21,565 nt of DNA from an uncultured Veillonella sp. Its GTDB lineage: Bacteria > Bacillota > Negativicutes > Veillonellales > Veillonellaceae. The stretch's first letter is position 1; each line of letters opens with the position of its first letter. Under the pieces are notes generated by a model. It was given only the letters and a program-made list of their open reading frames with translations. It did no database searches and was not told the origin of the DNA. Below are positions 1 through 7,036 of this stretch, piece after piece. A program made the translations under genes and the position numbers. The stretch is from the NCBI GenBank assembly GCA_934216375.1, contig CAKQBP010000004.1, forward strand, positions 1 to 21,565, given 5' to 3'.

Positions 1-568
1 ATGAATCTTCTAAACGAGATATTGTCATACGTACATGATGAGTAAACCCGGCATGAAAACACAATGCCACAATAGCCACGCAAAGACCAGAAGCAGTTGC
101 GACAAGGGCTTCCCCCACACCACCGGTAATAGCAGTAGGTATCGCACCGTCAGCACCGAACACCTGAAAGGCACCGATCATCCCCGTTACAGTACCAAGC
201 AATCCTAATAATGGTGCTATCGTAACAATGGTAGAGAGCCAATCAAGACCACGGGAAGCGTGCGTATAAACATGGGCCACCATATCCTCCATTTTGGATT
301 GCAATACATTGCGATCATGACACTGTCCAAGCACGCGAGTCAGATTATACGAAATATTAGCTGTATATTTAGATTCTAAGCTAGTTAATAAGGATTGCCA
401 ATTTATTTCGCTCTCTTCTAATGCATCATTCAAAGCAAACATTTCCCGCTTCAATTGTCGATAATAAGCTATACGTTCTATCGCTATAGCTACGGTTATG
501 ATAAGTGCCACTAGTAGCGGCCACATAACAAATCCACCATGTAAGAATAATTCCCAAGCCTCTTTCAT
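1..568 (-). CDS. ExbB/TolQ/MotA-family proton channel protein (3' end cut by window)
   Basis: About 189 codons are present; the C-terminus runs off the left edge. I translated it directly from the minus strand. It starts MKEAWELFLHGGFVMWPL, with a hydrophobic helix at about residues 10-30, then a charged cytoplasmic loop. A second helix contains the typical IAPLLGLLGTVTGMIGAF stretch, and a third contains the GGVGEALVATASGLCVAI region. These two stretches are the ExbB/TolQ/MotA signature. Such proteins form an inner-membrane proton channel that energises TonB- or Tol-type machines, or biopolymer transport, across a diderm envelope. The start is supported by AAAGGAGG upstream. An exbD partner would be expected just past the left edge. 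ExbB cannot be separated from TolQ without that neighbour. Confidence 0.9.
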   Translation of the reverse strand, partial: MKEAWELFLHGGFVMWPLLVALIITVAIAIERIAYYRQLKREMFALNDALEESEINWQSLLTSLESKYTANISYNLTRVLGQCHDRNVLQSKMEDMVAHVYTHASRGLDWLSTIVTIAPLLGLLGTVTGMIGAFQVFGADGAIPTAITGGVGEALVATASGLCVAIVALCFHAGFTHHVRMTISRLEDS

Positions 569-647
569 CGTAAACCTCCTTTATAAGTAGCTTAATTCTA
601 TATACTAATTTCCTACACTAACAAACTGATTATAAATAGACTACCCT

Positions 648-676
648 ATTATAAATTGATAAATAAAATCACTTAA
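648..676 (-). promoter_or_regulatory. Possible promoter of the ExbB-like gene
   Basis: On the minus strand TTAAGT at 671-676 and TATAAT at 648-653 are 17 bases apart. They lie about 80 bases before the ATG. The -10 is perfect but the -35 is weak, and the region is AT-rich, so chance matches are likely. Apart from this and the terminator at 792-827, I see nothing in the 569-881 gap. Confidence 0.4.
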
Positions 677-791
677 TAAGTCTATCACATCATACTACAT
701 TTTCCAATCTTATATGTATAACAAGCACTTTAGAGAACATTATAATCTATGAATCTGAAATAATTTTGAATTTATATCTCAATTAATGCGC

Positions 792-827
792 AAAAAAAGC
801 GACCAGGATTTCTCCATGATCGCTTTT
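792..827 (-). terminator. Terminator after the DUF2922 gene
   Basis: An inverted repeat AAAAGCGA/TCGCTTTT encloses a partly paired loop. On the minus strand it is followed by a run of seven T. It lies 55 bases past the stop of the gene ending at 882, which leaves no room for a further cotranscribed gene such as the small YvrJ protein often found in this setting. Confidence 0.75.
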
Positions 828-881
828 ATACTACCTTTAGATTATATTTGTACCTTTCTAGACTACAGCATAGAAGCAGTA

Positions 882-1103
882 CTATTGCAATTCAGTAGTT
901 TGTGTCTTTACTTCACGAGCTGTAGTAAATGCTGCTAATTCTGCATCACCAGAACCAAGAATTACTTTATTAGCCACTAACGCATTAGCCGCTGTTTTAG
1001 CATCTTGTAAAGTAATTCCAGCACGAGGAGCACTAATTGTGACTGATGTGCTTTTACCACCGACCGTAGAAAATGTAAGATATACAACGCGTTTTTCCGC
1101 CAT
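882..1103 (-). CDS. DUF2922 family small protein
   Basis: 73 residues from MAEKRVVYL. The start was chosen because AAAGGAGG lies eight bases before this ATG; six codons further upstream would place the site inside the gene. The sequence reads as two beta strands (VVYLTFSTVGGKSTSVTIS), then PRAGITLQDAKTAANALVANKVI and a final strand. That is the layout of DUF2922, a family of about 70-residue Firmicutes proteins of unknown function. There is no signal peptide, membrane helix or cysteine. It follows the DUF1659 gene on the same strand with a 221-base gap. The two families commonly occur together. Function is unknown; the family call is by recognition of length, strand order and partner. Confidence 0.75.
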   Translation of the reverse strand: MAEKRVVYLTFSTVGGKSTSVTISAPRAGITLQDAKTAANALVANKVILGSGDAELAAFTTAREVKTQTTELQ

Positions 1104-1324
1104 GTGGGCGCCTCCTTTCACGTTTCATAAACAAGTTCATCGAATCTAGATAGGCTGTAAACATGTTAGATTACAAATATACGTATCTTCGATTCATATC
1201 AATAAGGATGGGAATGTGTGGACTTGCTATTTCTACACCTCTTTACGACTATCTGAGAATGTACGAATCTAGCAATAAAATGTGTTTGGATCACCTAAAA
1301 CAAGAATGAGTAGAAACTCTACCC

Positions 1325-1531
1325 TTAATGTCCTAAAGATACTTCATTGACGCGGACCACGTCGGACAAGCTGTGGTCATACAAAGCTGCCAGCGCATTA
1401 CCAACGGTTTTCACATTATCGTCAGACGCTTCTTCTGCAACACGAGTATAGGTTACGTCTTTGTACTTCGGTGCATCTTCGGTACCGATGTTAAAACGCA
1501 ACACCAATTTAGTGCGTTTAATGTTAGCCAT
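1325..1531 (-). CDS. DUF1659 family small protein
   Basis: 68 residues from MANIKRTKLVLRFNIG. The ATG at 1531 follows GAAAGGAGGTGATACG, a near-perfect ribosome site, so the longer upstream reading is rejected. The protein has a beta-hairpin start (KLVLRFNIGTEDAPKYKDVTYTRV), then an acidic segment and a helix with VKTVGNALAALYD. This matches DUF1659, a small family usually encoded beside DUF2922. Both proteins share the scheme of two strands, a short link and a helix with an NALxAL-like core, so they may be paralogues that pair. No biochemical role is known to me. It has its own candidate promoter close upstream. Confidence 0.75.
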   Translation of the reverse strand: MANIKRTKLVLRFNIGTEDAPKYKDVTYTRVAEEASDDNVKTVGNALAALYDHSLSDVVRVNEVSLGH

Positions 1532-1552
1532 CGTATCACCTCCTTTCACCCT

Positions 1553-1581
1553 CTTATATTCCTAAGGTCCTCATTCGACAA
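1553..1581 (-). promoter_or_regulatory. Candidate promoter of the DUF1659/DUF2922 pair
   Basis: On the minus strand TTGTCG (1576-1581) and TATAAG (1553-1558) are exactly 17 bases apart. Transcription would start only about 15 bases before the strong ribosome site of the DUF1659 gene, giving a very short leader. Confidence 0.5.
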
Positions 1582-1654
1582 CCCCTTTGCCGTTATTTAA
1601 GGTACTTATGGTGAAAGTAACTGAACTTTGACTATAATTCTATGAATTGAAATA

Positions 1655-1719
1655 GAAAAAGACCTCTACCTAATGGTATCTAGAAGTTCATCAATCTAGA
1701 TAACACCGGTAAAGGTCTA
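1655..1719 (-). terminator. Long-hairpin terminator after the kinase-like gene
   Basis: Nested inverted repeats (AGACCT/AGGTCT outside, ATCTAGA/TCTAGAT inside, with GGT/ACC between) form one long imperfect hairpin. On the minus strand a TTTTTCTATTT tract follows. It begins about 40 bases past the stop of the gene ending at 1757. The stem is longer than a usual terminator and its inner part resembles a sequence at 1133-1152. Confidence 0.65.
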
Positions 1720-1756
1720 TAAAGTGCTCTTATTACGAGTACTATTCAAATCCATA

Positions 1757-2503
1757 TTATTCGGTTTTCAACGCCAATATAAAGTCATATGCTTTAACAG
1801 CAGCTTCAGTGTCCACAAAATGTAGAGGATTTAACATACGACAGAATTTAAAAAGATACTCATGTTTACGTAAAATTTCTTTTATATGTAGCACTGTCTC
1901 ACGGGCTGTACAAGCTGAGCTATAGCCATTCATCATAGCATATAGATACGAAATGGATAAATTATCCTCCCGAAGGAAGCTGTGAACGAAGACGAGTAAA
2001 TCCCAGCCTTGCGGTGTTAACTCAGGCCAACGACGGCTATTCTCCCAATCGAGCAATGTGATCTTATCTAGTTCAGGCTCATAGGTAATGTCGCGCATAG
2101 CAGGACGGCCATGACTCAAGCCATAATCATGCAACTGACCTAATGTCTTGCCAAACATATAAAAAATATGACTTAACATATCCTGCAAACTATCATCCTC
2201 TGGATGTTGAGCGGGCAATTGGCTATAATATGTTAACGTTTTACCACAAGCTTCTGTAACAAAATAATGTTCTCTAAAACCAGCAATAACAGGAGCTACT
2301 GGCAATTGCGTATTCACAAAAGAAATCTTGTAAAACTCATAATCAAAAGAAGCTCTAGGTGCGGGCTTAATCCAACTAGAGCGATGGTTACTTATATCCT
2401 GTTTTACAAAGTACTGTTTGTTGTTAAAATCCACAGAAAAAACACGATGTTCTGTCTCTTGATCAATCATTCGATCGATATATTCTAATAGCATATCATT
2501 CAT
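1757..2503 (-). CDS. Kinase-fold protein of the LPS-kinase/RIO-like group, variant catalytic loop
   Basis: 248 residues from MNDMLLEYIDRM. This ATG has GGGGGGAAATA in front; a start seven codons earlier lacks a ribosome site. The pattern is that of an atypical protein-kinase fold: an N-lobe with FNNKQYFVKQD (K34 as candidate ATP lysine), then helix E as FGKTLGQLHDYGLSHG, then the loop HGRPAMRDI (131-139), then strand-D-strand ITLLDWEN (D152 as the DFG-like metal ligand). LPS core and Kdo kinases and RIO/Bud32 proteins share this order. In those, the loop is usually HGD-x4-N. Here the Asp position is Arg133 and the Asn position is Asp138, so activity may be altered. There are no membrane helices. 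It is transcribed alone from an operator-bearing promoter. Target unknown; an LPS sugar kinase is plausible in a diderm. Confidence 0.6.
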   Translation of the reverse strand: MNDMLLEYIDRMIDQETEHRVFSVDFNNKQYFVKQDISNHRSSWIKPAPRASFDYEFYKISFVNTQLPVAPVIAGFREHYFVTEACGKTLTYYSQLPAQHPEDDSLQDMLSHIFYMFGKTLGQLHDYGLSHGRPAMRDITYEPELDKITLLDWENSRRWPELTPQGWDLLVFVHSFLREDNLSISYLYAMMNGYSSACTARETVLHIKEILRKHEYLFKFCRMLNPLHFVDTEAAVKAYDFILALKTE

Positions 2504-2666
2504 TATTTCCCCCCGTATATACACTCTATAATGCTAAACGCCCTCTCAAAGCATAATGACTAGCATGTCCAATATAATATCTCCCAAATTTATATTGTAT
2601 AATCTAGTATATATAACATTATAATAATTTATGAATTACAACATATTAGCTATTACTCATATAAGT

Positions 2667-2683
2667 GTATACAATTTGTATAC
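2667..2683. promoter_or_regulatory. Perfect 17-bp palindromic operator
   Basis: GTATACAAATTGTATAC (minus-strand reading) is a perfect 8-1-8 palindrome. It begins two bases after the -10 box of the kinase-like gene's promoter, so it covers the expected transcription start, a classic repressor position. The cognate regulator is unknown; GntR- or LacI/TetR-type dimers bind sites of this form. Confidence 0.65.
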
Positions 2684-2685
2684 TT

Positions 2686-2714
2686 ATTATACTACAATTA
2701 TCAATCGATATCAA
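2686..2714 (-). promoter_or_regulatory. Strong sigma-70-type promoter of the kinase-like gene
   Basis: On the minus strand TTGATA (2709-2714) and perfect TATAAT (2686-2691) are exactly 17 bases apart. The start would be near 2679, giving a leader of roughly 175 bases without a visible ORF. The rest of the 2504-2963 gap is AT-rich with nothing else I can name except the terminator at 2856-2888. Confidence 0.7.
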
Positions 2715-2855
2715 AATCAAATTTATTTATAAAGTTAGTATTTTACTGTATTTATTTTACATTTATCGATTTATATATATTTCACGATTTATAATTCAGT
2801 ACAATTAAATCCAAACTTATTACCATTAACATTACTAAAAATCTATTTATAGAAA

Positions 2856-2888
2856 AGAAAAACCCCCTAGCCTAAGCTAGGGGGTTCT
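2856..2888 (-). terminator. Strong terminator of the sdhABE operon
   Basis: A perfect 11-bp stem AACCCCCTAGC/GCTAGGGGGTT with a four-base loop is followed on the minus strand by TTTTTCTTTT. It lies about 75 bases past the sdhE stop. Confidence 0.92.
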
Positions 2889-2963
2889 TCTGGTAATTAT
2901 GATAATAGGTTTAGATTCAGACTACTATATAGACCAACTCTGATCATGTCTAAATCAAACGAA

Positions 2964-3839
2964 TTAACCTACAAATTTTGTCACTGCCGCAGTATCAGTT
3001 AAGTGACGTTTAGGCATACCCATTTCAGCAGGGGAAATGCCAAGAGCAAGACCTACTAATTGGGACATGTGCAAGATTGGCATATCTTTGCCACCGCCAA
3101 CAACTTCTTTAGCTTCTTTTTGGAACATATCAAGTTGCATTTGGCAAAGTGGGCAAGGAGTAACTACGCAATCTGCGCCTTCTGTAGCCGCATCTTTGTT
3201 GATGGAGCCAGTCATTTGCATTACGGAATCATGTGCAGGGTATACAGCATGGAAACCGCAGCAATCAAGTTTACGGGAGAAGTCGATTGGTGTAGCACCG
3301 ATAGCGGAGATTAAATCTGCTAAGGATGTAGGCATTTGATAATCTTCGAAGCCCAATTCAGTTTGAGGACGAAGAATATGGCAACCATAGTATTCAGCTA
3401 CACGTAAACCAGTTAAAGGTTTAACAACTTTAGCTTTCAATTTGTCCAAACCGTAATCACGGATCAATACCCATAAGAAATGAGTAATATCAGTTGTACC
3501 GCGGTATTGTTTACCGATTTGAGCTAATTTTTTATTAACTTCGTTCTTTTCTTTTTCGTTTGCATCAAGTTCATTTTTAGCTTCACGAAGCATCAAAGTA
3601 CAAGTGTTACATACAGTTAAAAGGTTCAAACCTTTTTCTTCTGCTAGTGCAATATTACGTGCATTTGTAGCAAGTGTAATTTCTGGAGCGATGTCTTGAA
3701 CGTGGGACGCGCCACAGCAAGTCCAACCGTCAAGTTCTTCCAACTCGATGCCTAATTTTTTAGCTACAGCAACTGTTGCTAAGTAGTCTTCTTTGGCAGC
3801 GCTTTCAAGAACGCAACCTGGGAAAAATGCGTATTTCAT
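2964..3839 (-). CDS. sdhE: Succinate dehydrogenase/fumarate reductase SdhE-type (CCG-domain) subunit
   Basis: 291 residues with two cysteine-rich CCG domains of the heterodisulfide-reductase HdrB kind: C9, C41-C42-G, C77, C80 in the first and C153, C193-C194-G, C229, C232 in the second. In type-E complex II (archaeal SdhABEF and the Wolinella/Campylobacter methylmenaquinol:fumarate reductase) this subunit replaces the haem-bearing membrane anchors and passes electrons between quinone and SdhB. The protein has no clear transmembrane helix, so contact with the membrane would be peripheral. Its ATG overlaps the sdhB stop by one base (TAATG), so translation is probably coupled. It is the last gene before the terminator; no SdhC/D/F-like gene follows. 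This SdhE is not the E. coli flavinylation factor of the same name. Confidence 0.9.
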   Translation of the reverse strand: MKYAFFPGCVLESAAKEDYLATVAVAKKLGIELEELDGWTCCGASHVQDIAPEITLATNARNIALAEEKGLNLLTVCNTCTLMLREAKNELDANEKEKNEVNKKLAQIGKQYRGTTDITHFLWVLIRDYGLDKLKAKVVKPLTGLRVAEYYGCHILRPQTELGFEDYQMPTSLADLISAIGATPIDFSRKLDCCGFHAVYPAHDSVMQMTGSINKDAATEGADCVVTPCPLCQMQLDMFQKEAKEVVGGGKDMPILHMSQLVGLALGISPAEMGMPKRHLTDTAAVTKFVG

Positions 3840-4801
3840 TATTTGCTTACCTCCTCAGCTGCTTTCATAAGTCTGCGAACACCATCAATACCATTTACAG
3901 GTTTTTGAGGTACTACAAGTTCGAATGGATTGATTTTGCTGTGTTTCCACAAACGTAAAGCATAGAATGCTTGTTTAGCGGAATCTACAACACCATCAGA
4001 TTTCAAGCTCATAGAAACTTCTTTCAAGCGACCAGTTTTGTAAAGGTCCTCTTTGAAAGCAACTGCATGGCGAACGCCTTTGCTGTTAGTAAGACCAGCT
4101 TTTGTAGCTTCTTTACGCAAGTTGGAAATATCTTGAGCAGGTTTTAAGTGTTTAGGGCAACGGGAGATACAGTTCATGCAGTGAACGCATTTCCAAAGGC
4201 CATTGTCAAATGCAGGTTGAATGTGAGCCATAGGTGCATCATCACGGCTATCCAATACGAAACGGTTAGCTTTTGTGAATACATATGGTTCTAAGAAGTC
4301 ATCTTGACGTGCAGTCAATTTGTTACATTCAGACGCACAGCAACCGCAAAGGATACATTCTGTACCAGCAACGAATTTTTTGAAGTCAGCTGGAGTTTGG
4401 CGAACGATTTTGTCCCCTTCGTTGAATTCAGCTTTAAGGAAAATCCAAGGAGCAACTGTTTTCAAACGATCAACTTTGGATTCCCAGTCAACAACTAAGT
4501 CACGGATAACACGGAAGTTGCCGATCGGAGCGATTGTCAATTCGTCTGTGCCATAACGTTCTGTTAATTCATCGATTTTAGATTCACAGCCGAGCATCGC
4601 TTCGCCGTTTACACGAATGGAGCAAGCGCCGCAAACTGCGGAACGGCAAGCTGCCAAGAATGTCAAAGTTGGATCCTGTGTATCTTTAATTTTTTGAAGG
4701 CCCCAGAGGATTGTACGGTCAGGTTCGTAATCGAATTTGAAAGTCTGTACAAACGCGCGACCTTGTTGGTAACGGTGAATATGATAGGTGATTTGTCTCA
4801 T
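3839..4801 (-). CDS. sdhB: Succinate dehydrogenase/fumarate reductase iron-sulfur subunit
   Basis: 320 residues, longer than the roughly 240 of classical SdhB/FrdB because of a C-terminal extension of about 90 residues. The N-terminal ferredoxin domain carries C52, C57, C60 and C72 (CRSAVCGAC..C) for a [2Fe-2S] cluster. The C-terminal domain has CILCGCCASEC (149-159) and CVHCMNCISRCP (205-216). In classical enzymes the second cysteine of that last motif is replaced and a [3Fe-4S] cluster forms. Here C208 is present, as in type-E enzymes, so a second [4Fe-4S] cluster is expected. The subunit wires FAD in SdhA to SdhE. The ATG is one base past the sdhA stop. Start supported by position and by AAGGAAGT upstream. 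Confidence 0.93.
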   Translation of the reverse strand: MRQITYHIHRYQQGRAFVQTFKFDYEPDRTILWGLQKIKDTQDPTLTFLAACRSAVCGACSIRVNGEAMLGCESKIDELTERYGTDELTIAPIGNFRVIRDLVVDWESKVDRLKTVAPWIFLKAEFNEGDKIVRQTPADFKKFVAGTECILCGCCASECNKLTARQDDFLEPYVFTKANRFVLDSRDDAPMAHIQPAFDNGLWKCVHCMNCISRCPKHLKPAQDISNLRKEATKAGLTNSKGVRHAVAFKEDLYKTGRLKEVSMSLKSDGVVDSAKQAFYALRLWKHSKINPFELVVPQKPVNGIDGVRRLMKAAEEVSK

Positions 4802-4802
4802 C

Positions 4803-6521
4803 TTAGTACTTCCTTTCTTGTGGTTCGTATTTAGTGAACACTACGTCGCGTTCTGTTAATTCGTATTGACCGTCAGCACCTAATTTGATCAAAGAATGTT
4901 TTAAGTATCTTTCATCATTACGTTTAGGATGGTCTTCACGTATATGAGCACCACGAGATTCACGGCGGTGTAAAGCGCCCATAGCAATAGCTTTTGCTAC
5001 TGTTAACATGGAGCCGATTTCACAATAGTTTACGAATGCCATGTTGTAAGTACGTTCAGGGTCACCTACATAGCAAGTTTTATAATCTTCAATCAATTGT
5101 TCGATTTCTTTTAAGGCTTCAGTAATACCTTCTTCATTACGGAAGATACCTACTTTATTCCACATTGCATCAGCCAATGCATCGCGGATTTCTACAACCG
5201 GGCGACCGCCTTCACGGGATGTTACTTCTGTGAAACGAGCTTCCCAAGCTTTTGCAGCTGCAGCAAGTTCCGCATCTACGTTAGGTTGTTCATGTGTTTC
5301 AGCATAATCAGCTGCGCCAGCACCGGATACTTTACCGAATACTACGCCGTCTGCCAAGGAGTTACCACCCAAGCGGTTCGCACCGTGGATAGAGATACAA
5401 GATGCTTCGCCAGAAGCGAACAAACCAGGCAATTCACATGCACAAGTTTTGTAATCCACTACGTCGATACCGCCCATTGTATAGTGACATGTAGGACGAA
5501 TAGGTACCGGTTGAGTCAATGGATCGCAATGTTCGAAGCACATAGCTAAGTCGCGGATACCATGAAGTTTTTCGATAATAACTTCAGGGCCCAAGTGACG
5601 AAGGTCAGCTACTACATATGCGTTAAGGCCAGAACCGAAACCACGACCTGCAGCGATTTCATCTTCGATGGCTTTCGCTACAACGTCACGAGATGCCAAT
5701 TCCATTTTGTTAGGCGCATATTTTTTCATGAAACGTTCGCCTTCAGCGTTAAGAAGGTAACCACCTTCACCACGAACCGCTTCGGACATCAAGATACCAG
5801 TACGACCAAGACCAGTTGGATGGAATTGGATCATTTCCATATCTTTCAAGCCGTTACCAGCGCGGAATGCTGCTGCCATACCATCGCCTGTGGAAAGGAA
5901 TGGGTTTGTAGTACGAGTCCAGAAGATACGGCCTGCACCACCAGTAGACAAGATAATAGCTTTCGCTTTAATTTGTTCTACTTTACCTTCTTTCATGTTC
6001 CAAACTACAGCGCCACCAACGTGACCTTCTGCAGATTTAACAAGATCTAAAAGATACCATTCTTGTAAGAAGTGTACGCCTTCTTTCAAGCATTGTTCGT
6101 AAGTTGTGTGCAAAATAACGTGACCAGTTTTATCCGCAGAGTAGCAAGTACGTGGATAGGATTGACCACCGAAGTTACGTTGCGCAATTTTATTCTCTTC
6201 AGTACGGGAGAATGGAGCACCCATGTGGTCCATTTCAAGTACGCCTTCTGGACAACGAGAGCAGAAGAATTCGATTGCATCTTGGTCGCCAAGATAGTCA
6301 GAACCTTTTACAGTATCGAAAGTATGAGTTTCAACTGTATCTTCAGCTGCAACGTTGTTCAAACATGCATTTACACCGCCTTGCGCCATTGCTGTTGCAG
6401 AGCGAGTTGGGAAAATTTTAGTAATAAGAGCTACTTTTAAGCCTTTGCGACGACCTACTTCAAGAGCCGCACGCATGCCGGCGCCACCGCTACCTACTAC
6501 TAGAACATCAAACTGTTCCAT
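4803..6521 (-). CDS. sdhA: Succinate dehydrogenase/fumarate reductase flavoprotein subunit, lacking the covalent-FAD histidine
   Basis: 572 residues. The N-terminal dinucleotide fold is VLVVGSGGAGMRAAL. Active-site residues of the family are all visible: H234 in FHPTG, E252 in RGEGG, R278 in LASRDVV, H346 in CHYTMGG and R383 in GANRLGGNSL. It interconverts fumarate and succinate in the cytoplasm. There is no Tat signal, unlike the periplasmic Mfr enzymes. Notable: the conserved TRSHT...QGG motif reads TRSATAMAQGG (residues 39-49), so the histidine that normally bonds FAD covalently is Ala42. FAD is then expected to be bound non-covalently. The start follows GAGGAGG. It is first in the sdhABE operon. 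L-aspartate oxidase is related but is excluded by the sdhB and sdhE neighbours. Confidence 0.95.
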   Translation of the reverse strand: MEQFDVLVVGSGGAGMRAALEVGRRKGLKVALITKIFPTRSATAMAQGGVNACLNNVAAEDTVETHTFDTVKGSDYLGDQDAIEFFCSRCPEGVLEMDHMGAPFSRTEENKIAQRNFGGQSYPRTCYSADKTGHVILHTTYEQCLKEGVHFLQEWYLLDLVKSAEGHVGGAVVWNMKEGKVEQIKAKAIILSTGGAGRIFWTRTTNPFLSTGDGMAAAFRAGNGLKDMEMIQFHPTGLGRTGILMSEAVRGEGGYLLNAEGERFMKKYAPNKMELASRDVVAKAIEDEIAAGRGFGSGLNAYVVADLRHLGPEVIIEKLHGIRDLAMCFEHCDPLTQPVPIRPTCHYTMGGIDVVDYKTCACELPGLFASGEASCISIHGANRLGGNSLADGVVFGKVSGAGAADYAETHEQPNVDAELAAAAKAWEARFTEVTSREGGRPVVEIRDALADAMWNKVGIFRNEEGITEALKEIEQLIEDYKTCYVGDPERTYNMAFVNYCEIGSMLTVAKAIAMGALHRRESRGAHIREDHPKRNDERYLKHSLIKLGADGQYELTERDVVFTKYEPQERKY

Positions 6522-6666
6522 AATGACCTCCTCATAACTACCTATTAATAAGAAACCTGTTAGACTATCTCATTTCAAAAACTTATAAAAATTTTTGATA
6601 ACCTAATCATTTTTCTTTCAAGAAAAACCCCATACTTATGCGATTTTTCTTATTTCTTTACCTATA

Positions 6667-6695
6667 ATTATAGAGAGCATTTCAGGTCATGTCTA
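6667..6695 (-). promoter_or_regulatory. Promoter of the sdhABE operon
   Basis: On the minus strand TAGACA (6690-6695) and perfect TATAAT (6667-6672) are 17 bases apart. They lie about 145 bases upstream of the sdhA ATG. The leader contains a small AT-rich hairpin (TTTTTCTT/AAGAAAAA type) of unclear meaning. Confidence 0.6.
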
Positions 6696-7021
6696 AACCC
6701 TATTATGCATAATTAATTTTGATTAATCTAATTGATAATTTATTTCACTTAGCATTTTTGAGGTAAAAAGAGGAGTCAAAAAATTACCTATATGAATAAT
6801 TTTTACAAGAAGTTAAGGATTTTACGAAAGTAGTTCGGTTCCGAAATTTTTCTATGTTTTTATTTCCTTTGGTATCTATAGAATTCGCATAAACACTAGC
6901 TTTTTAATTATTGCTAACCATTCCTAATAATTAATATCCATTAAATTCCTACTAAATTTACCTCGAATTTAATCATCGAAAATTATCGTATTTCTCCGTT
7001 CATAACAAGCATTTATTTCTG

Positions 7022-7036
7022 TGATAATAATTATCA
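7022..7036. promoter_or_regulatory. Perfect 7-1-7 Fur-type box
   Basis: TGATAATAATTATCA is a perfect 15-bp palindrome identical to the canonical Fur core TGATAAT-N-ATTATCA. It sits in the 889-bp gap (6522-7410) between divergent sdhA and the response regulator, about 330 bases upstream of the predicted sdhA promoter and 375 before the regulator's ATG. No gene starts right beside it. It could control sdhA from a distance, the regulator, or an unseen small RNA. Otherwise the gap is very AT-rich, with a TA-dinucleotide run near 7332-7350 and no credible protein gene. Confidence 0.7.

Noticed and set aside
2964..3839. Heterodisulfide reductase or glycolate oxidase subunit
   Set aside because: The CCG domains alone would allow it, but one-base coupling to sdhB and sdhA shows it is the SdhE subunit of complex II.
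5562..6440. Long plus-strand frames opposite sdhA
   Set aside because: They are shadows of the real sdhA codons, rich in Phe/Thr/Cys and without family motifs.
4803..6521. L-aspartate oxidase (NadB), because the FAD histidine is missing
   Set aside because: Adjacent sdhB and sdhE, the length and the CHYTMGG and RGEGG contexts fit a fumarate reductase/succinate dehydrogenase flavoprotein.
6830..6860. Small hairpin TTCGG/CCGAA followed by T-rich sequence in the sdhA upstream gap
   Set aside because: Only five pairs with a two-base loop; too weak to call a terminator or to define a small RNA.
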